A DNA stretch of 64,000 nt, from the NCBI RefSeq assembly GCF_018449435.1, contig NZ_JAHCMU010000009.1:62001-126000 (forward strand), read 5' to 3'. Positions 44,774 through 54,481 of the stretch are shown here, one piece after another. Both the position numbers and the translations under genes were made by a program. The stretch comes from Flagellimonas sp. 389 (lineage in GTDB: Bacteria > Bacteroidota > Bacteroidia > Flavobacteriales > Flavobacteriaceae). Position 1 is the first letter of the stretch. Each line of letters opens with the position of its first letter. The notes under the pieces were generated by a model. That model was not told where the DNA came from. It ran no database searches and saw nothing but the letters and a program-made list of their open reading frames with translations.

Positions 44774-46414
44774 TTAAAGTGATATTCCTCTTTTCCAAGG
44801 AATAAAATCATCTTGATTTAATACTTGTGCTTTTGTTTGGATTTTTCCACTTGCAACAGCAATGATAAATTCCATGAGTTCCTCACCCATTTCTTCGATT
44901 GTTTTATCTCCCGTGATAACTTCTCCTGCATCCACATCGATAATGTCGGGCATACGTTCGGCCAATCCACTGTTCGATGCTATCTTGATTACGGGTGCAA
45001 TAGGGTTTCCCGTAGGTGTGCCCAATCCTGTCGTAAAGAGGATAAGGTTTGCTCCCGATCCTGCTAATGCGGTTGTGCTTTCCACATCGTTGCCAGGCGT
45101 ACACAATAAATTTAGTCCAGGTTTGGTGGCATACTCTGCATAGTCCAGCACGTCTACGATAGGTGATGCACCACCTTTTTTTGCCGCTCCGGCACTCTTC
45201 ATGGCGTCCGTTATAAGGCCGTCTTTAATGTTTCCAGGGCTTGGGTTCATATCGAACCCCGAACCTACCGCTTCGGCGGAAGCTGCATAGGTTTGCATTA
45301 AATGAATGAACTTGTCCGCGATAGCATTGTTGGTGCAACGATTGATCAGTTGCTGCTCTACACCGCAGAGCTCTGGAAATTCGGCCAACATGGTTTTTCC
45401 ACTCAAAGCGACTACAATATCAGAAGCATGCCCCACCGCTGGATTTGCCGATATTCCCGAAAAACCATCTGAACCACCACATTCCAAACCCAAGGTCAAC
45501 TTATCCAAAGAAGCTGGTTCCCGTTGTAATTTATTTGCCTCGACCAACCCCTCAAACGTTTTTTGTAGTGCCTTTTGCAAAAGATTCTCTTCCCTACCCT
45601 CTTGCTGTTGTTCCAAAATATACAATGGCTTATCAAAATCTGGATTCACAGCTTTCAATTTCTCCTGCAAAATGGAAATCTGTGCATTTTGGCAACCTAG
45701 ACTCAAAATAGTGCCCCCAGCTACATTCGGATTATTAAGATACCCGGCAATCAAGGCGCATAACATCTCTGAATCTTGCCGAATACCTCCGCATCCGCCT
45801 TGATGTGTTAGAAACTTGATACCATCAACGTTTTTAAAAACGGCTGTTGATGTGGCAGTTTCTTCTTCCAAAACCATTCCGCTTCGTGGGGAGGCTCCTG
45901 ATTTATATTTGTTCACCATCTGGCGGACATATTGTTTGTATTTATTGGGCCGCACAAAACCCAATTCTTCCAAAAAGGCATCCTTCATAACGGCCGCATT
46001 TCTGTTTTCACAAAAAACCAAAGGGATAACCACCCAAAAGTTTGCGGTTCCTACCTGTCCATCGGAACGATGATAGCCATTGAACGTTTTATTCCTAAAT
46101 TTTGAAATATCAGGTTGTTGCCAATCAAAGATTTGCTTTCGTACTCCATAATCTTCCGTCTTATGCGCAACATTATCAATGGTAAGCGCTTCTCCTTGCT
46201 CAATATTTTTCTTAGCTTTTCCAACTACGCCTCCATACATATATATCTCATCGCCATCCAAGAAGTAGTTTTGTGCAAATTTATGTTTGGCCTTTATGGG
46301 TAGCTTCAATTGAAAGTTCTCGCCATTCACCATCACTATGGTTCCTACATCTAGATTTTCCAGCGCAACTACCACATTATCAGATGGATGAATTTTGATG
46401 AATTTATGTCTCAT
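44774..46414 (-). CDS. uxaA: altronate dehydratase
   Basis: 546 aa from the ATG at 46412-46414 (MRHKFIKIHPSDN), preferred over the TTG two codons upstream. N-terminal SAF domain (about 1-95) fused to the large dehydratase domain, as in UxaA/GarD. Conserved segments: GYHRSDGQVGTAN, HQGGCGG, GLECGGSDGFSG and CTPGNDVESTT. Dehydrates D-altronate to 2-keto-3-deoxygluconate. First gene of the minus-strand uxaA-SDR-uxuA operon; a LacI-type operator lies 25 bases upstream. Confidence 0.94.
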   Translation of the reverse strand: MRHKFIKIHPSDNVVVALENLDVGTIVMVNGENFQLKLPIKAKHKFAQNYFLDGDEIYMYGGVVGKAKKNIEQGEALTIDNVAHKTEDYGVRKQIFDWQQPDISKFRNKTFNGYHRSDGQVGTANFWVVIPLVFCENRNAAVMKDAFLEELGFVRPNKYKQYVRQMVNKYKSGASPRSGMVLEEETATSTAVFKNVDGIKFLTHQGGCGGIRQDSEMLCALIAGYLNNPNVAGGTILSLGCQNAQISILQEKLKAVNPDFDKPLYILEQQQEGREENLLQKALQKTFEGLVEANKLQREPASLDKLTLGLECGGSDGFSGISANPAVGHASDIVVALSGKTMLAEFPELCGVEQQLINRCTNNAIADKFIHLMQTYAASAEAVGSGFDMNPSPGNIKDGLITDAMKSAGAAKKGGASPIVDVLDYAEYATKPGLNLLCTPGNDVESTTALAGSGANLILFTTGLGTPTGNPIAPVIKIASNSGLAERMPDIIDVDAGEVITGDKTIEEMGEELMEFIIAVASGKIQTKAQVLNQDDFIPWKRGISL

Positions 46415-46438
46415 TTTCAATTAAAAATTAGTAACTTG

Positions 46439-46452
46439 CGCAATCGATTGCA
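46439..46452. promoter_or_regulatory. LacI-type operator shared by divergent uxaA and kdgK operons
   Basis: CGCAATCGATTGCA, 13 of 14 matches to the perfect site at 31132. It lies about 19 bp upstream of a TAATTTTT box for uxaA (46423-46430, minus strand) and about 25 bp upstream of a weaker TTTATTTG for kdgK (46467-46474). One bound repressor could cover both core promoters. Confidence 0.7.
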
Positions 46453-46551
46453 CAAAGTAAGGAAAATTTATTTGATTTTTCTCATACAAAAAGGAAAAAA
46501 GCGATTCCTTGACCAATTCAATCGAATAAATAAAAGCTAAACCTATCCAAT

Positions 46552-47589
46552 ATGAAAAAAGTTGTCACCTTTGGTGAAATTATGCTGCGCTTAGCCCCTC
46601 CCGGATTTTTAAGATTTTCTCAAACCAATTCATTTGACGCCATCTACGGTGGTGGTGAGTCGAATGTTGCTGTTTCTTTGGCAAATTATGGGATTCCCGT
46701 TGATTTTGTAACGCGTCTTCCGGACAATGACCTGGGTAAATGTGCCATGATGGAACTACGCAAACGTGGTGTAGGTGTGGATAATATTCATTGGGGAGGA
46801 GAACGTTTGGGAATTTATTTTTTAGAGACCGGTGCTGTAGCCAGGGGCAGTAAAGTAGTTTATGATAGGGCATATTCGGCAATATCTCAAATTGAAAAGG
46901 GAACGATTGATTGGAAAACCGTTTTTAAAGATGCTGATTGGTTCCACTGGACCGGTATTACGCCTGCAATTTCCCAAGGAGCAGCAGATGCCTGTCTTGA
47001 GGCGTGCGAAGTGGCCAGTAGTATGGGAATTACCATATCCACAGACCTCAACTACAGAAAAAAACTATGGAACTATGGTATTGAACCTGAAAAAATCATG
47101 ACCCCATTAGTCGAGCATTGTGATGTAATTCTTGGTAATGAAGAAGATGCTGAAAAACACTTTGGCATCCATCCCAAAGGTGTTGATGTAACACAAGGCC
47201 ATTCCGTGAGCACAAAAGCTTTTGAGTCTGTCTGTAAGCAGATGATGGATAAATTCCCAAAAGCCAAAAAAGTGATCACTACGCTACGGGGTTCTATTAG
47301 TGCCTCCCACAATACCTGGGCGGGCGTGTTGTACGATGGCAATACACTTTACGAATCTTCTACATACCAGATTACCCATATCGTTGACCGTGTTGGTGGA
47401 GGTGATTCTTTTATGGGCGGACTTATATACGGTTTGATCACCCATGATGGTGATGATCAAAAAGCATTGGATTTTGCGGTAGCTGCCTCTTGTTTGAAGC
47501 ATACCATTAAAGGAGATGCCAATCAGGTTACCGTGGATGAAGTTGAAAAATTAATGTCCGGCGATGCATCCGGGCGTGTAGCTCGATAA
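46552..47589 (+). CDS. kdgK: 2-keto-3-deoxygluconate kinase
   Basis: 345 aa PfkB-family sugar kinase. N-terminal GGGESNVAVSLANYG and C-terminal anion-hole/catalytic motif DRVGGGDSFMGGLIYG. Phosphorylates KDG to KDPG, the common product of the UxaA and UxuA branches. First gene of kdgK-eda-TRAP transporter, divergent from uxaA across a shared operator. The gap to eda is 3 bases. Confidence 0.94.
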   Translation: MKKVVTFGEIMLRLAPPGFLRFSQTNSFDAIYGGGESNVAVSLANYGIPVDFVTRLPDNDLGKCAMMELRKRGVGVDNIHWGGERLGIYFLETGAVARGSKVVYDRAYSAISQIEKGTIDWKTVFKDADWFHWTGITPAISQGAADACLEACEVASSMGITISTDLNYRKKLWNYGIEPEKIMTPLVEHCDVILGNEEDAEKHFGIHPKGVDVTQGHSVSTKAFESVCKQMMDKFPKAKKVITTLRGSISASHNTWAGVLYDGNTLYESSTYQITHIVDRVGGGDSFMGGLIYGLITHDGDDQKALDFAVAASCLKHTIKGDANQVTVDEVEKLMSGDASGRVAR

Positions 47590-47592
47590 TAT

Positions 47593-48264
47593 ATGGCAAG
47601 ATTTTCCAGAATAGAAGTAGCAGTAAAAATGAGGGAAACCGGGTTGGTACCAGTCTTTTACCATAGTGACCTTGAAATTTGCAAAAAGGTCGTAAAAGCA
47701 TCTTATGATGGTGGTGTTCGGGTTTTTGAGTTCACCAATAGAGGTGATTATGCCCATGAAGTCTTTGGAGAGCTGAACAAATGGGCCATAAAAGCCGTTC
47801 CAGAAATGATATTGGGCGTTGGTTCCGTAATCGACGCCGGCACAACTTCTTTATATCTGCAATTAGGTAGTAATTTTGTGGTTTCTCCTATATTGAATCC
47901 TCAAATGGCAAAAGTCTGTAATAGAAGAAAGGTAGCATGGTCGCCAGGTTGTGGCTCATTGACCGAAATATCATATGCCGAAGAATTGGGCGCCGAAGTC
48001 GTGAAGATTTTTCCTGGTATGCAGGTTGGAGGTCCAGATTTTGTAAAGGCGATAAAGGGTCCGTCGCCTTGGTCCAGCATTATGCCTACGGGCGGAGTAA
48101 AACCTACCCAGGATAATCTTGAAGCCTGGTTCAGTGCTGGTGTACATTGTGTAGGGATGGGCAGCCAACTCTTTAAAAAAGAACTCATCAGTTCTGGCGC
48201 CTTTGAAAATATTACTTCCGAAGTAAAAAAGGCTTTGGGTATTATTAAAAATCTAAAAGCTTAA
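47593..48264 (+). CDS. eda: KDPG (2-dehydro-3-deoxy-6-phosphogluconate) aldolase
   Basis: 223 aa class I aldolase. Schiff-base lysine in EVVKIFPGMQVGGP, phosphate-binding MPTGGVKP, and FEFTNRG in place of the usual EITLRT. The product pair pyruvate and glyceraldehyde-3-phosphate closes both uronate routes. Tightly packed between kdgK and the TRAP binding protein (1-base gap to its TTG start). Confidence 0.93.
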   Translation: MARFSRIEVAVKMRETGLVPVFYHSDLEICKKVVKASYDGGVRVFEFTNRGDYAHEVFGELNKWAIKAVPEMILGVGSVIDAGTTSLYLQLGSNFVVSPILNPQMAKVCNRRKVAWSPGCGSLTEISYAEELGAEVVKIFPGMQVGGPDFVKAIKGPSPWSSIMPTGGVKPTQDNLEAWFSAGVHCVGMGSQLFKKELISSGAFENITSEVKKALGIIKNLKA

Positions 48265-48265
48265 T

Positions 48266-49240
48266 TTGAAATCAATATCTTTTTTTAGTCTGCTAAGTCT
48301 CTTAATTCTCTTATCCTGCGATTCGCAGAAAGAGGAAAAAATATTGCGGCTGGCCCATGGGCTCGACACCAATCACCCAGTACACCAAGCCATGGTACAT
48401 CTAGGAGAGCGATTGGAAGAAACTTCCGAGGGTAAATTAAAGGTCATTATTTATCCTAGTGGGCAGTTGGGAGCGGAACGCGAATGTTTGGAATTACTTC
48501 AAATTGGCAGTTTGGACGTTACAAAGGTCTCTGCTGCTGTATTGGAAAATTTTGTTCCTGAATATAAGGTTTTAAGCGTCCCATACATCTTTAGGGATAA
48601 AGCACATTCCCATAACGTATATGATAGTGAAGTTGGAAAGCGATTTTTGACGAAGGGTGAAAATTATCGTCTACGGGGTCTCTGTTTTTATGATGCCGGG
48701 AGCCGTAGCTTTTATACCAAAGACAGGCCAATAATTACCCCATCCGATTTAGAAGGAATGAAAATACGCGTACAGAAAAGTAATATGGCCGTTGCAATGG
48801 TCCAGCAATTGGGCGGCTCTCCTACTCCAATTTCTTGGGGCGAATTGTATACTGCCCTACAACAAGGTGTAGTGGATGGAGCAGAGAACAATCTACCCAG
48901 TTTTCATACATCTAAACATTACGAGGTATGCAAGTTTTATAGTTTTGATGAACATACTGCCGTTCCAGATGTACTGCTGATAGGAACTGTAACATGGAAC
49001 AGGCTTAATGATCAGGAAAGAAAATGGTTGCAGGAGGCTGCCAATGCTTCCGCTATTTATCAAAGAGAAGTATGGGCACAAGCAGAAGATGAGGCCTTGC
49101 GGGTTATTAAAGAAGCTGGTGTAGCGGTAAATTACCCCGACAAAGCGTTGTTTGCGAACAAAACAAGAGCGTTTGATGAACTGTTTGAAGAAGGTTCTGA
49201 AGCTTCTCAATTAATGCATGCCATTAAGGAAATAAAATAA
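48266..49240 (+). CDS. TRAP transporter substrate-binding lipoprotein (DctP family)
   Basis: 324 aa with a TTG start at 48266-48268. No ATG precedes the signal sequence KSISFFSLLSLLILLSC, so the rare start is well supported. Lipoprotein with C18, followed by a DctP-type fold; typical segments are SGQLGAERECLELLQIG, MKIRVQKS (carboxylate-binding Arg) and GVVDGAENN. It would bind an organic acid in the periplasm for the Q and M permeases. Co-transcribed with kdgK and eda, so galacturonate, glucuronate or KDG is the likely ligand (inference). Confidence 0.9.
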   Translation: MKSISFFSLLSLLILLSCDSQKEEKILRLAHGLDTNHPVHQAMVHLGERLEETSEGKLKVIIYPSGQLGAERECLELLQIGSLDVTKVSAAVLENFVPEYKVLSVPYIFRDKAHSHNVYDSEVGKRFLTKGENYRLRGLCFYDAGSRSFYTKDRPIITPSDLEGMKIRVQKSNMAVAMVQQLGGSPTPISWGELYTALQQGVVDGAENNLPSFHTSKHYEVCKFYSFDEHTAVPDVLLIGTVTWNRLNDQERKWLQEAANASAIYQREVWAQAEDEALRVIKEAGVAVNYPDKALFANKTRAFDELFEEGSEASQLMHAIKEIK

Positions 49241-49749
49241 TGCGAAAAAAAATAGACTTGGTACTGGAGAAACTGCTTATCATCATCATGATAATCATGT
49301 TGATTTCCGTAATCTGGCAGGTTTTTTCCAGATATATTTTGGGAAGCCCAAGTACACTTACCGATGAGATTGCCAGTTATTCCTTGATTTGGCTAGGACT
49401 CTACGGAGCGGCCTATGCTACTGGGAAAGAGCTTCATTTGGCTATCGATCTTATTCCCATTACCACCATCAATAAAGCCCCTATTTTTTATTCTGGCATA
49501 GTAACTTTTGCCATAGTCATATTCGCTCTGATGGTCATGGTGATCGGTGGCACTAATTTATGTTACCTAACCTTTCTACTGAAGCAGAAATCGGCAGCGT
49601 TGGAAATTCCGTTGGGAATGGTGTACAGCGCCATTCCTTTATCGGGTTTATTGATATCCTATTACAGCTTGGATACTTTTATTAAAAGACGTCGTACTTA
49701 TTTAAAAAATAAAAATGGATTATACAGAAGCACTGATATTGGTCATTAG
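49240..49749 (+). CDS. TRAP transporter small permease (DctQ family)
   Basis: 169 aa, four predicted transmembrane helices, with the DctQ-type segment VIWQVFSRYILGSPSTLTDE. Pairs with the large permease and the DctP lipoprotein for Na+-driven uptake of an organic acid. Shares one base with the DctP stop (TAATG) and overlaps the large permease by 35 bases. Confidence 0.9.
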   Translation: MRKKIDLVLEKLLIIIMIIMLISVIWQVFSRYILGSPSTLTDEIASYSLIWLGLYGAAYATGKELHLAIDLIPITTINKAPIFYSGIVTFAIVIFALMVMVIGGTNLCYLTFLLKQKSAALEIPLGMVYSAIPLSGLLISYYSLDTFIKRRRTYLKNKNGLYRSTDIGH

Positions 49750-51010
49750 TTTTGTCATTCTCATGGCAATGCGCGTGCCCATTGCCTACAGCATTGGGGT
49801 TTCTGCATTGTTCACCTTACTTGTGTCCATGCCTACCCTTCCTGCTATTACTACGTTGTCGCAGCGTATGGCCACTTCATTGGATAGTTTTGCGCTATTG
49901 GCCATTCCATTTTTTATTCTAGCAGGCCAAGTAATGAACCGTGGTGGTATTGCACGTCGTCTTATCGATTTTGCCAAGGCGATTGTGGGTCCATTGCCTG
50001 GTGGTTTAGCTTTTGTAAATATAATTGCTTGTATGCTCTTTGGAGCAATTTCAGGTTCTGCGGTGGCAGCAGCATCTGCAATTGGCGGGTTTATGAATCC
50101 TATGATGGAAAAAGAGGGTTATGACAAATCTTTCAGTGCAGCTGTGAACATTACCAGTGCTACTACCGGATTGATCATCCCTCCCAGTAATATCTTGATT
50201 ATCTATTCTCTAGCTAGTGGTGGGGTTAGCATTGCTGCATTGTTCTTGGCGGGTTATGTCCCTGGTATTCTAATCGGTCTTGCATTAATGTTGGTTGCTG
50301 GAATTTATTCGTTCCTAAAAAAATATCCCACTGAAAAAGGTGTTGGTATTAAAGTTTTTTTAAAGCGATTTATCAGCGCCCTTCCCAGCCTGTTATTATT
50401 GGTGGTTGTTATAGGCGGAATCGTAGCTGGAATCTTTACTGCTACCGAAGCATCTGCCGTAGCGGTTGTCTACACCTTTGTATTGGCCTTTGCCTATAAA
50501 GAAATAACCTTAAAGGATGTTCCTACCATTTTATTGGAGACTACAAAGACTTCCGCAATTGTTATGCTTTTGATCGCTACATCGGTCGCAATGAGTTGGG
50601 TCATGAGCTATGAGAGCATCCCCCAAGAAATCAGTGCTGGACTTTTAGGCATTAGTAGTAACCCTATTGTCATCTTGATCATCATCAACTTGATTTTGTT
50701 GTTTGTAGGGATTTTTATGGACATGACTCCTGCTGTATTGATTTTTACTCCCATATTTCTCCCCATTGTCACTGCAATGGGCATTGATCCCATTCATTTT
50801 GGAATCATTATGATTCTCAACCTTTGTATTGGGCTTTGTACACCTCCCGTGGGCTCAGTGCTTTTTGTGGGCTGTGGTGTTGCCAATTTAAAAATTCAAC
50901 AGGTGGTTAAACCTTTGCTCCCTTTGTTTATTATGATGTTATTTGTGCTGGTATTGGTTACCTATATCCCCGAATTAAGCCTTTGGGTTCCTAAATTATT
51001 TGGGTTTTAA
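49715..51010 (+). CDS. TRAP transporter large permease (DctM family)
   Basis: 431 aa, about 12 hydrophobic segments. DctM signatures include MRVPIAYSIG, FFILAGQVMNRGGIARRL, FGAISGSAVAAASAIG and GLCTPPVGSVLFVG. Conducts the substrate with Na+. Interesting alongside the Na+-type V-ATPase at 13.8-21 kb, which could help maintain the sodium gradient (inference). Last gene of the kdgK operon; no clear terminator follows. Confidence 0.94.
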   Translation: MDYTEALILVISFVILMAMRVPIAYSIGVSALFTLLVSMPTLPAITTLSQRMATSLDSFALLAIPFFILAGQVMNRGGIARRLIDFAKAIVGPLPGGLAFVNIIACMLFGAISGSAVAAASAIGGFMNPMMEKEGYDKSFSAAVNITSATTGLIIPPSNILIIYSLASGGVSIAALFLAGYVPGILIGLALMLVAGIYSFLKKYPTEKGVGIKVFLKRFISALPSLLLLVVVIGGIVAGIFTATEASAVAVVYTFVLAFAYKEITLKDVPTILLETTKTSAIVMLLIATSVAMSWVMSYESIPQEISAGLLGISSNPIVILIIINLILLFVGIFMDMTPAVLIFTPIFLPIVTAMGIDPIHFGIIMILNLCIGLCTPPVGSVLFVGCGVANLKIQQVVKPLLPLFIMMLFVLVLVTYIPELSLWVPKLFGF

Positions 51011-51339
51011 ATTTCTTATGATTCAAAACGGTAGTAACATCTTCTGATAAAGTCCACTTTATTACATTCCATAGTGGCATTCATTTAATACACCCAATTA
51101 CTTATTCTAAATCGGGGATTATCCCTTAAAACAGTGATGTGGGTAGAAATCATAGTGGCTAACTTTGTCGTTGGGTTTGACATAACTCCGATAGCGGAAG
51201 AATGTTAAACCAATAATACGAATTATGATGGGAAGTATCATAAAAAATCAATAGAACACAAACTGTAGAGGTAATATGATGCTGAGATTCGCTTTCTTAT
51301 TAAATAGTTTAATTTTAAGTTTTGGAAACATATCCGCCT
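51011..51339 (+). other. 329-base intergenic region with one candidate promoter
   Basis: No gene visible. A perfect -7 box TAACTTTG lies at 51160-51167 on the plus strand, which would give the downstream kinase a leader of about 170 bases, but I see no matching -33 element. No LacI-type or GTAAC-type palindrome was found. Confidence 0.35.
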
Positions 51340-53229
51340 ATGGTTCATAAAAAAGGATACCCTATTATTTTTCTAATCATTGCTATTTTCTGTGTTTTCA
51401 ATCTAAAAGCGCAGGAAGGTGTCCGATTTCATGCGTTTGGAGAAATCCCTAGAAGTATAAGTGACTCGCTTTACCAAACGCTCAAAAATGCAAAAACTAC
51501 GAATGATAGGCTCGATGCAATCTATACCATAGCTGAAGAACATGTCCTATACGGCAACCCAGATTCTGTCATCCACTATGCCGAAAGGTTGGATAAATTG
51601 TCGAGCAATGTAGATTACCTACGCAAAGTACGGGCTAAACGCCTTTTAGGGATAGGCAAGTTTATGAACGGCCTTTATAATAGAGCTTTTGAAGCATATG
51701 TTCAAGGCTTGGAAATCCCACAAAACAAAAGTACGCTGGACGAAGTCAACAAGGTAAACTTTGGTTTGGGAGAGGTATACTATGTAAGAAATGAATTGGA
51801 TAAGGCAACCATACAATTCACAAAACTCTTGGCTCAAAATATAGATAGCCCACTACTGAGCAAGGTCAATTTTTACTCTGGAAACATTGACCTTAGGGAA
51901 AGGGATTATGAAAGCGCCAGAACATTTTATAGCAAGGCCGATTCTTTATGCGATTCTATAATAAATCCAAAACTTAAGCTACAGATACAACTGGGCTTTG
52001 GTAAATTGGATGTTGCGGAAAATAACATTGACAACGCATTAGGGATTTTTGAAAACGTTATGCAAAGTGCCCTCAACAGTAAATTTTATGGTCTCTACAC
52101 CGAGGCTGTCCTTGAGTATGGGAAAATAAGTACGCAATTGGGCAGGTATGAGGTTGCAGAAATGGCCTTGGCCATGGCTTATACCAATGCAATTCAATGG
52201 AATAGATTGGAACTCCAAAAGAGAATTCTAAATAGTTTAAGGAAAACGTATAGTGCAAAAGGTGATTTTGAAAATGCCTATAATCTTACGACACAATATA
52301 TAGCGGTATCCAATCAGGTCTTGAAGCAGCAAAATAGTAAGGCGCTCAAAGAACTTGAGGTAAAATACAACACCCTTCAAAAAGAGAATCAAATTTTTGA
52401 ACTGAAAGAACAGCAAATAGAAAAACAAAGCGAGATTGAAAGGCAAAAGACCATTAAAAAGGCCGTTTTGTATGGTTTTGTGATACTTTTGATTCCAATT
52501 ATAGCACTTTTAGTGGTCTATTATCAAAAACTACAGACCCAGAGTCAATTAAACCAACAGCAAGAGGAGCTGAATTCCCAAAGGATAACAGCACTGTTAA
52601 ATACCCAGGAATTACAGCTGGCGCGTACTTCTTTGGAAGCACAACAAGAGGAACGACATAGAATAGCCAAACAACTGCATGATAGTATAGGAGGGAATTT
52701 GGCCGGTATTAAGCTGCAGTTGGGAAACCTGAAAAACAATCGTCGGTTTCAAACGGAAATCATCAATCACGTAAATGAAACTTATGAATTGGTACGGGAT
52801 ATCTCGCACGACCTTGTTCCGAAAAAATTCCATCAAAATGCTTTTACCAAACTGATAGAGGATTATATTGGTACGATTAGCGAGAATTCAGCAGTCGAGG
52901 TTACTATGTCCGCTCATCCCAAAGAAAAAATAAATCAAATGCCCGAAAAGCTGAAGGTGGAGCTCTATCAAGTAATTCAAGAGCTTTTTACCAATACGCT
53001 AAAACATGCAAATGCCAATACGATAGAGGTGCATATTAATATTCTAGAAAATACGGTACAACTTATTTTTGAAGATGATGGTGCAGGTTTTGATACCAAT
53101 AGTGTTAAAAAGGGGATTGGACTTCAGAATATTGAAAGTAGATTGGAAAAATTGGATGCCGAATTGATTATTGATAGTGCTTTAAACCGAGGTACGGCAA
53201 TAAATATTGAAATTCCCATAAAAGATTAA
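51340..53229 (+). CDS. TPR-sensor histidine kinase (HisKA_3 type)
   Basis: 629 aa from the ATG at 51340; an in-frame TTG 18 bases upstream is less likely. Signal peptide ending FNLKAQEG, extracytoplasmic TPR repeats (about 40-340), coiled coil, one membrane helix (about 385-405, AVLYGFVILLIPIIALLVVY), a second coiled coil, then HisKA_3 with H in RHRIAKQLHDSIGGNL and a HATPase domain (ELFTNTLKHANA). Common Bacteroidota architecture. Paired with the LuxR-type regulator 3 bases downstream. Signal unknown. Confidence 0.92.
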   Translation: MVHKKGYPIIFLIIAIFCVFNLKAQEGVRFHAFGEIPRSISDSLYQTLKNAKTTNDRLDAIYTIAEEHVLYGNPDSVIHYAERLDKLSSNVDYLRKVRAKRLLGIGKFMNGLYNRAFEAYVQGLEIPQNKSTLDEVNKVNFGLGEVYYVRNELDKATIQFTKLLAQNIDSPLLSKVNFYSGNIDLRERDYESARTFYSKADSLCDSIINPKLKLQIQLGFGKLDVAENNIDNALGIFENVMQSALNSKFYGLYTEAVLEYGKISTQLGRYEVAEMALAMAYTNAIQWNRLELQKRILNSLRKTYSAKGDFENAYNLTTQYIAVSNQVLKQQNSKALKELEVKYNTLQKENQIFELKEQQIEKQSEIERQKTIKKAVLYGFVILLIPIIALLVVYYQKLQTQSQLNQQQEELNSQRITALLNTQELQLARTSLEAQQEERHRIAKQLHDSIGGNLAGIKLQLGNLKNNRRFQTEIINHVNETYELVRDISHDLVPKKFHQNAFTKLIEDYIGTISENSAVEVTMSAHPKEKINQMPEKLKVELYQVIQELFTNTLKHANANTIEVHINILENTVQLIFEDDGAGFDTNSVKKGIGLQNIESRLEKLDAELIIDSALNRGTAINIEIPIKD

Positions 53230-53232
53230 AAG

Positions 53233-53883
53233 GTGAAAAAACATAAAATTATAATAGCGGATGATCACAAAATGTTTCTAGATGGACTTTTGAGTATTCT
53301 GGCATCAAAAGAAAACTTTGAAATCATCTTAACGGCAGACAACGGAAAAAACGTAGCAAAGTATTTGGACATCAATAACGCCAAAGAATCCATAGACTTA
53401 GTAATCACCGATGTCAACATGCCAGAATTTAATGGTATCGAACTTAATAAGCACATCAAAACCAAACATCCGAATACAAAAACTTTGGTAGTTAGTATGC
53501 TGCACGATACCAACACCGTTCAAACGTTGACCAAGGACAATGTGGATGGTTATGTTCCGAAGAACGCAGAAAAGGGTGAGCTCATCAAAGCTATTGAGAC
53601 CATTCTTAAAGGGGAAAAGTATTTTTCCCAAACCATTAAAGATGTTTATTTAAAAGGAATGTTCTCCAATGAGCAATCGCTGACACAATCATTATCAAAA
53701 AGAGAGAAAGAGGTTTTAAAATTGATCGCACAAGAATTTACTACCCAAGAAATCGCAGACAAATTATTTCTTAGCAAGCATACCATAGAAAGCTACAGAA
53801 AAAACCTCATCTCCAAGTTAGAGGTCAGAAATCTTGCTGGCCTAACAAAATACGCTATTAAATTAGGGCTGTTGGAAGAATAG
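53233..53883 (+). CDS. NarL/LuxR-family response regulator
   Basis: 216 aa with a GTG start at 53233, 3 bases after the kinase stop; the frame KKHKIIIADDH begins at once, so GTG is well supported. Receiver domain with phospho-acceptor Asp in DLVITDVNMPEFNG, then a LuxR-type helix-turn-helix (SKREKEVLKLIAQEFTTQE...). Cognate partner of the TPR kinase. A strong terminator follows at 53933. Confidence 0.94.
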   Translation: MKKHKIIIADDHKMFLDGLLSILASKENFEIILTADNGKNVAKYLDINNAKESIDLVITDVNMPEFNGIELNKHIKTKHPNTKTLVVSMLHDTNTVQTLTKDNVDGYVPKNAEKGELIKAIETILKGEKYFSQTIKDVYLKGMFSNEQSLTQSLSKREKEVLKLIAQEFTTQEIADKLFLSKHTIESYRKNLISKLEVRNLAGLTKYAIKLGLLEE

Positions 53884-53932
53884 CGAGGACCATATCCAAT
53901 GTGCTTCCATAAAAGGTTTCATTAAATTCTAG

Positions 53933-53963
53933 ACCACTCCCTGTAAACAGGGGGTGGTTTTTT
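53933..53963 (+). terminator. terminator of the TPR kinase/response regulator operon
   Basis: 11-bp stem ACCACTCCCTG / CAGGGGGTGGT (one G-T pair), loop TAAA, then a T-run at 53958-53963. Confidence 0.85.
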
Positions 53964-54037
53964 ACTGAAAAACGGGCTGTATACAGTTCTGGATATCCGC
54001 AATTTTGAATCATTAATTAACATAAAAACTTATAATT

Positions 54038-54463
54038 ATGATTTACGGAATTACCTTAATCTTACTTAGCATTATCGCGGTACCATCATTGGTGCTAGCA
54101 AAAAAACCAAACGCCAAGGAGTTATTGGAAAAAATTGAACCCTACCAAGGATGGATAGGTTTAGTTTTCTGCTTTTGGGGAGTTTGGGGCATTATCACCA
54201 GTATTCTCAATCTTGGATGGTTGACCTCTGCACCTATTTGGTGGATTACACTTTTTGCAGGGAGCTTGGTAGAGGCCACTCTGGGTTTTATGCTCGGTTT
54301 TGGATTGATCAACAAGCTTTTCTTGAGCAAGAACGACAAGGCTACCGAAAAAGCAGCAGAACTTCGTTCTAAAATTGCCCCAAAACAAGGAAAGCTTGGT
54401 CTGTTGGGTATCGCAGTGGGCATTTGGATGATAGTTGCATCATTCTTATTTACAATTAGTTAA
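54038..54463 (+). CDS. small integral membrane protein with internal duplication, unknown
   Basis: 141 aa, four hydrophobic segments. Two related units flank the centre: [17 protein letters not shown] (about 32-48) and [17 protein letters not shown] (about 105-121), each followed by a membrane helix ending in a similar ITS/VAS pattern. This suggests duplication of a short amphipathic-plus-helix unit. No family recognised. Followed 18 bases later by the SIMPL-like secreted protein gene, so probably co-transcribed. Confidence 0.75.
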   Translation: MIYGITLILLSIIAVPSLVLAKKPNAKELLEKIEPYQGWIGLVFCFWGVWGIITSILNLGWLTSAPIWWITLFAGSLVEATLGFMLGFGLINKLFLSKNDKATEKAAELRSKIAPKQGKLGLLGIAVGIWMIVASFLFTIS

Positions 54464-54481
54464 ACATAAATAAAAAGCAAA

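Noticed and set aside
45306..45803. 165-aa open frame on the plus strand
   Set aside because: Lies antisense within uxaA, whose conserved motifs fix the real frame; no independent start signal.
48266..48268. Searching for an ATG start for the TRAP binding protein
   Set aside because: No ATG lies before or within the signal sequence; the TTG is the only start that preserves the lipoprotein leader.
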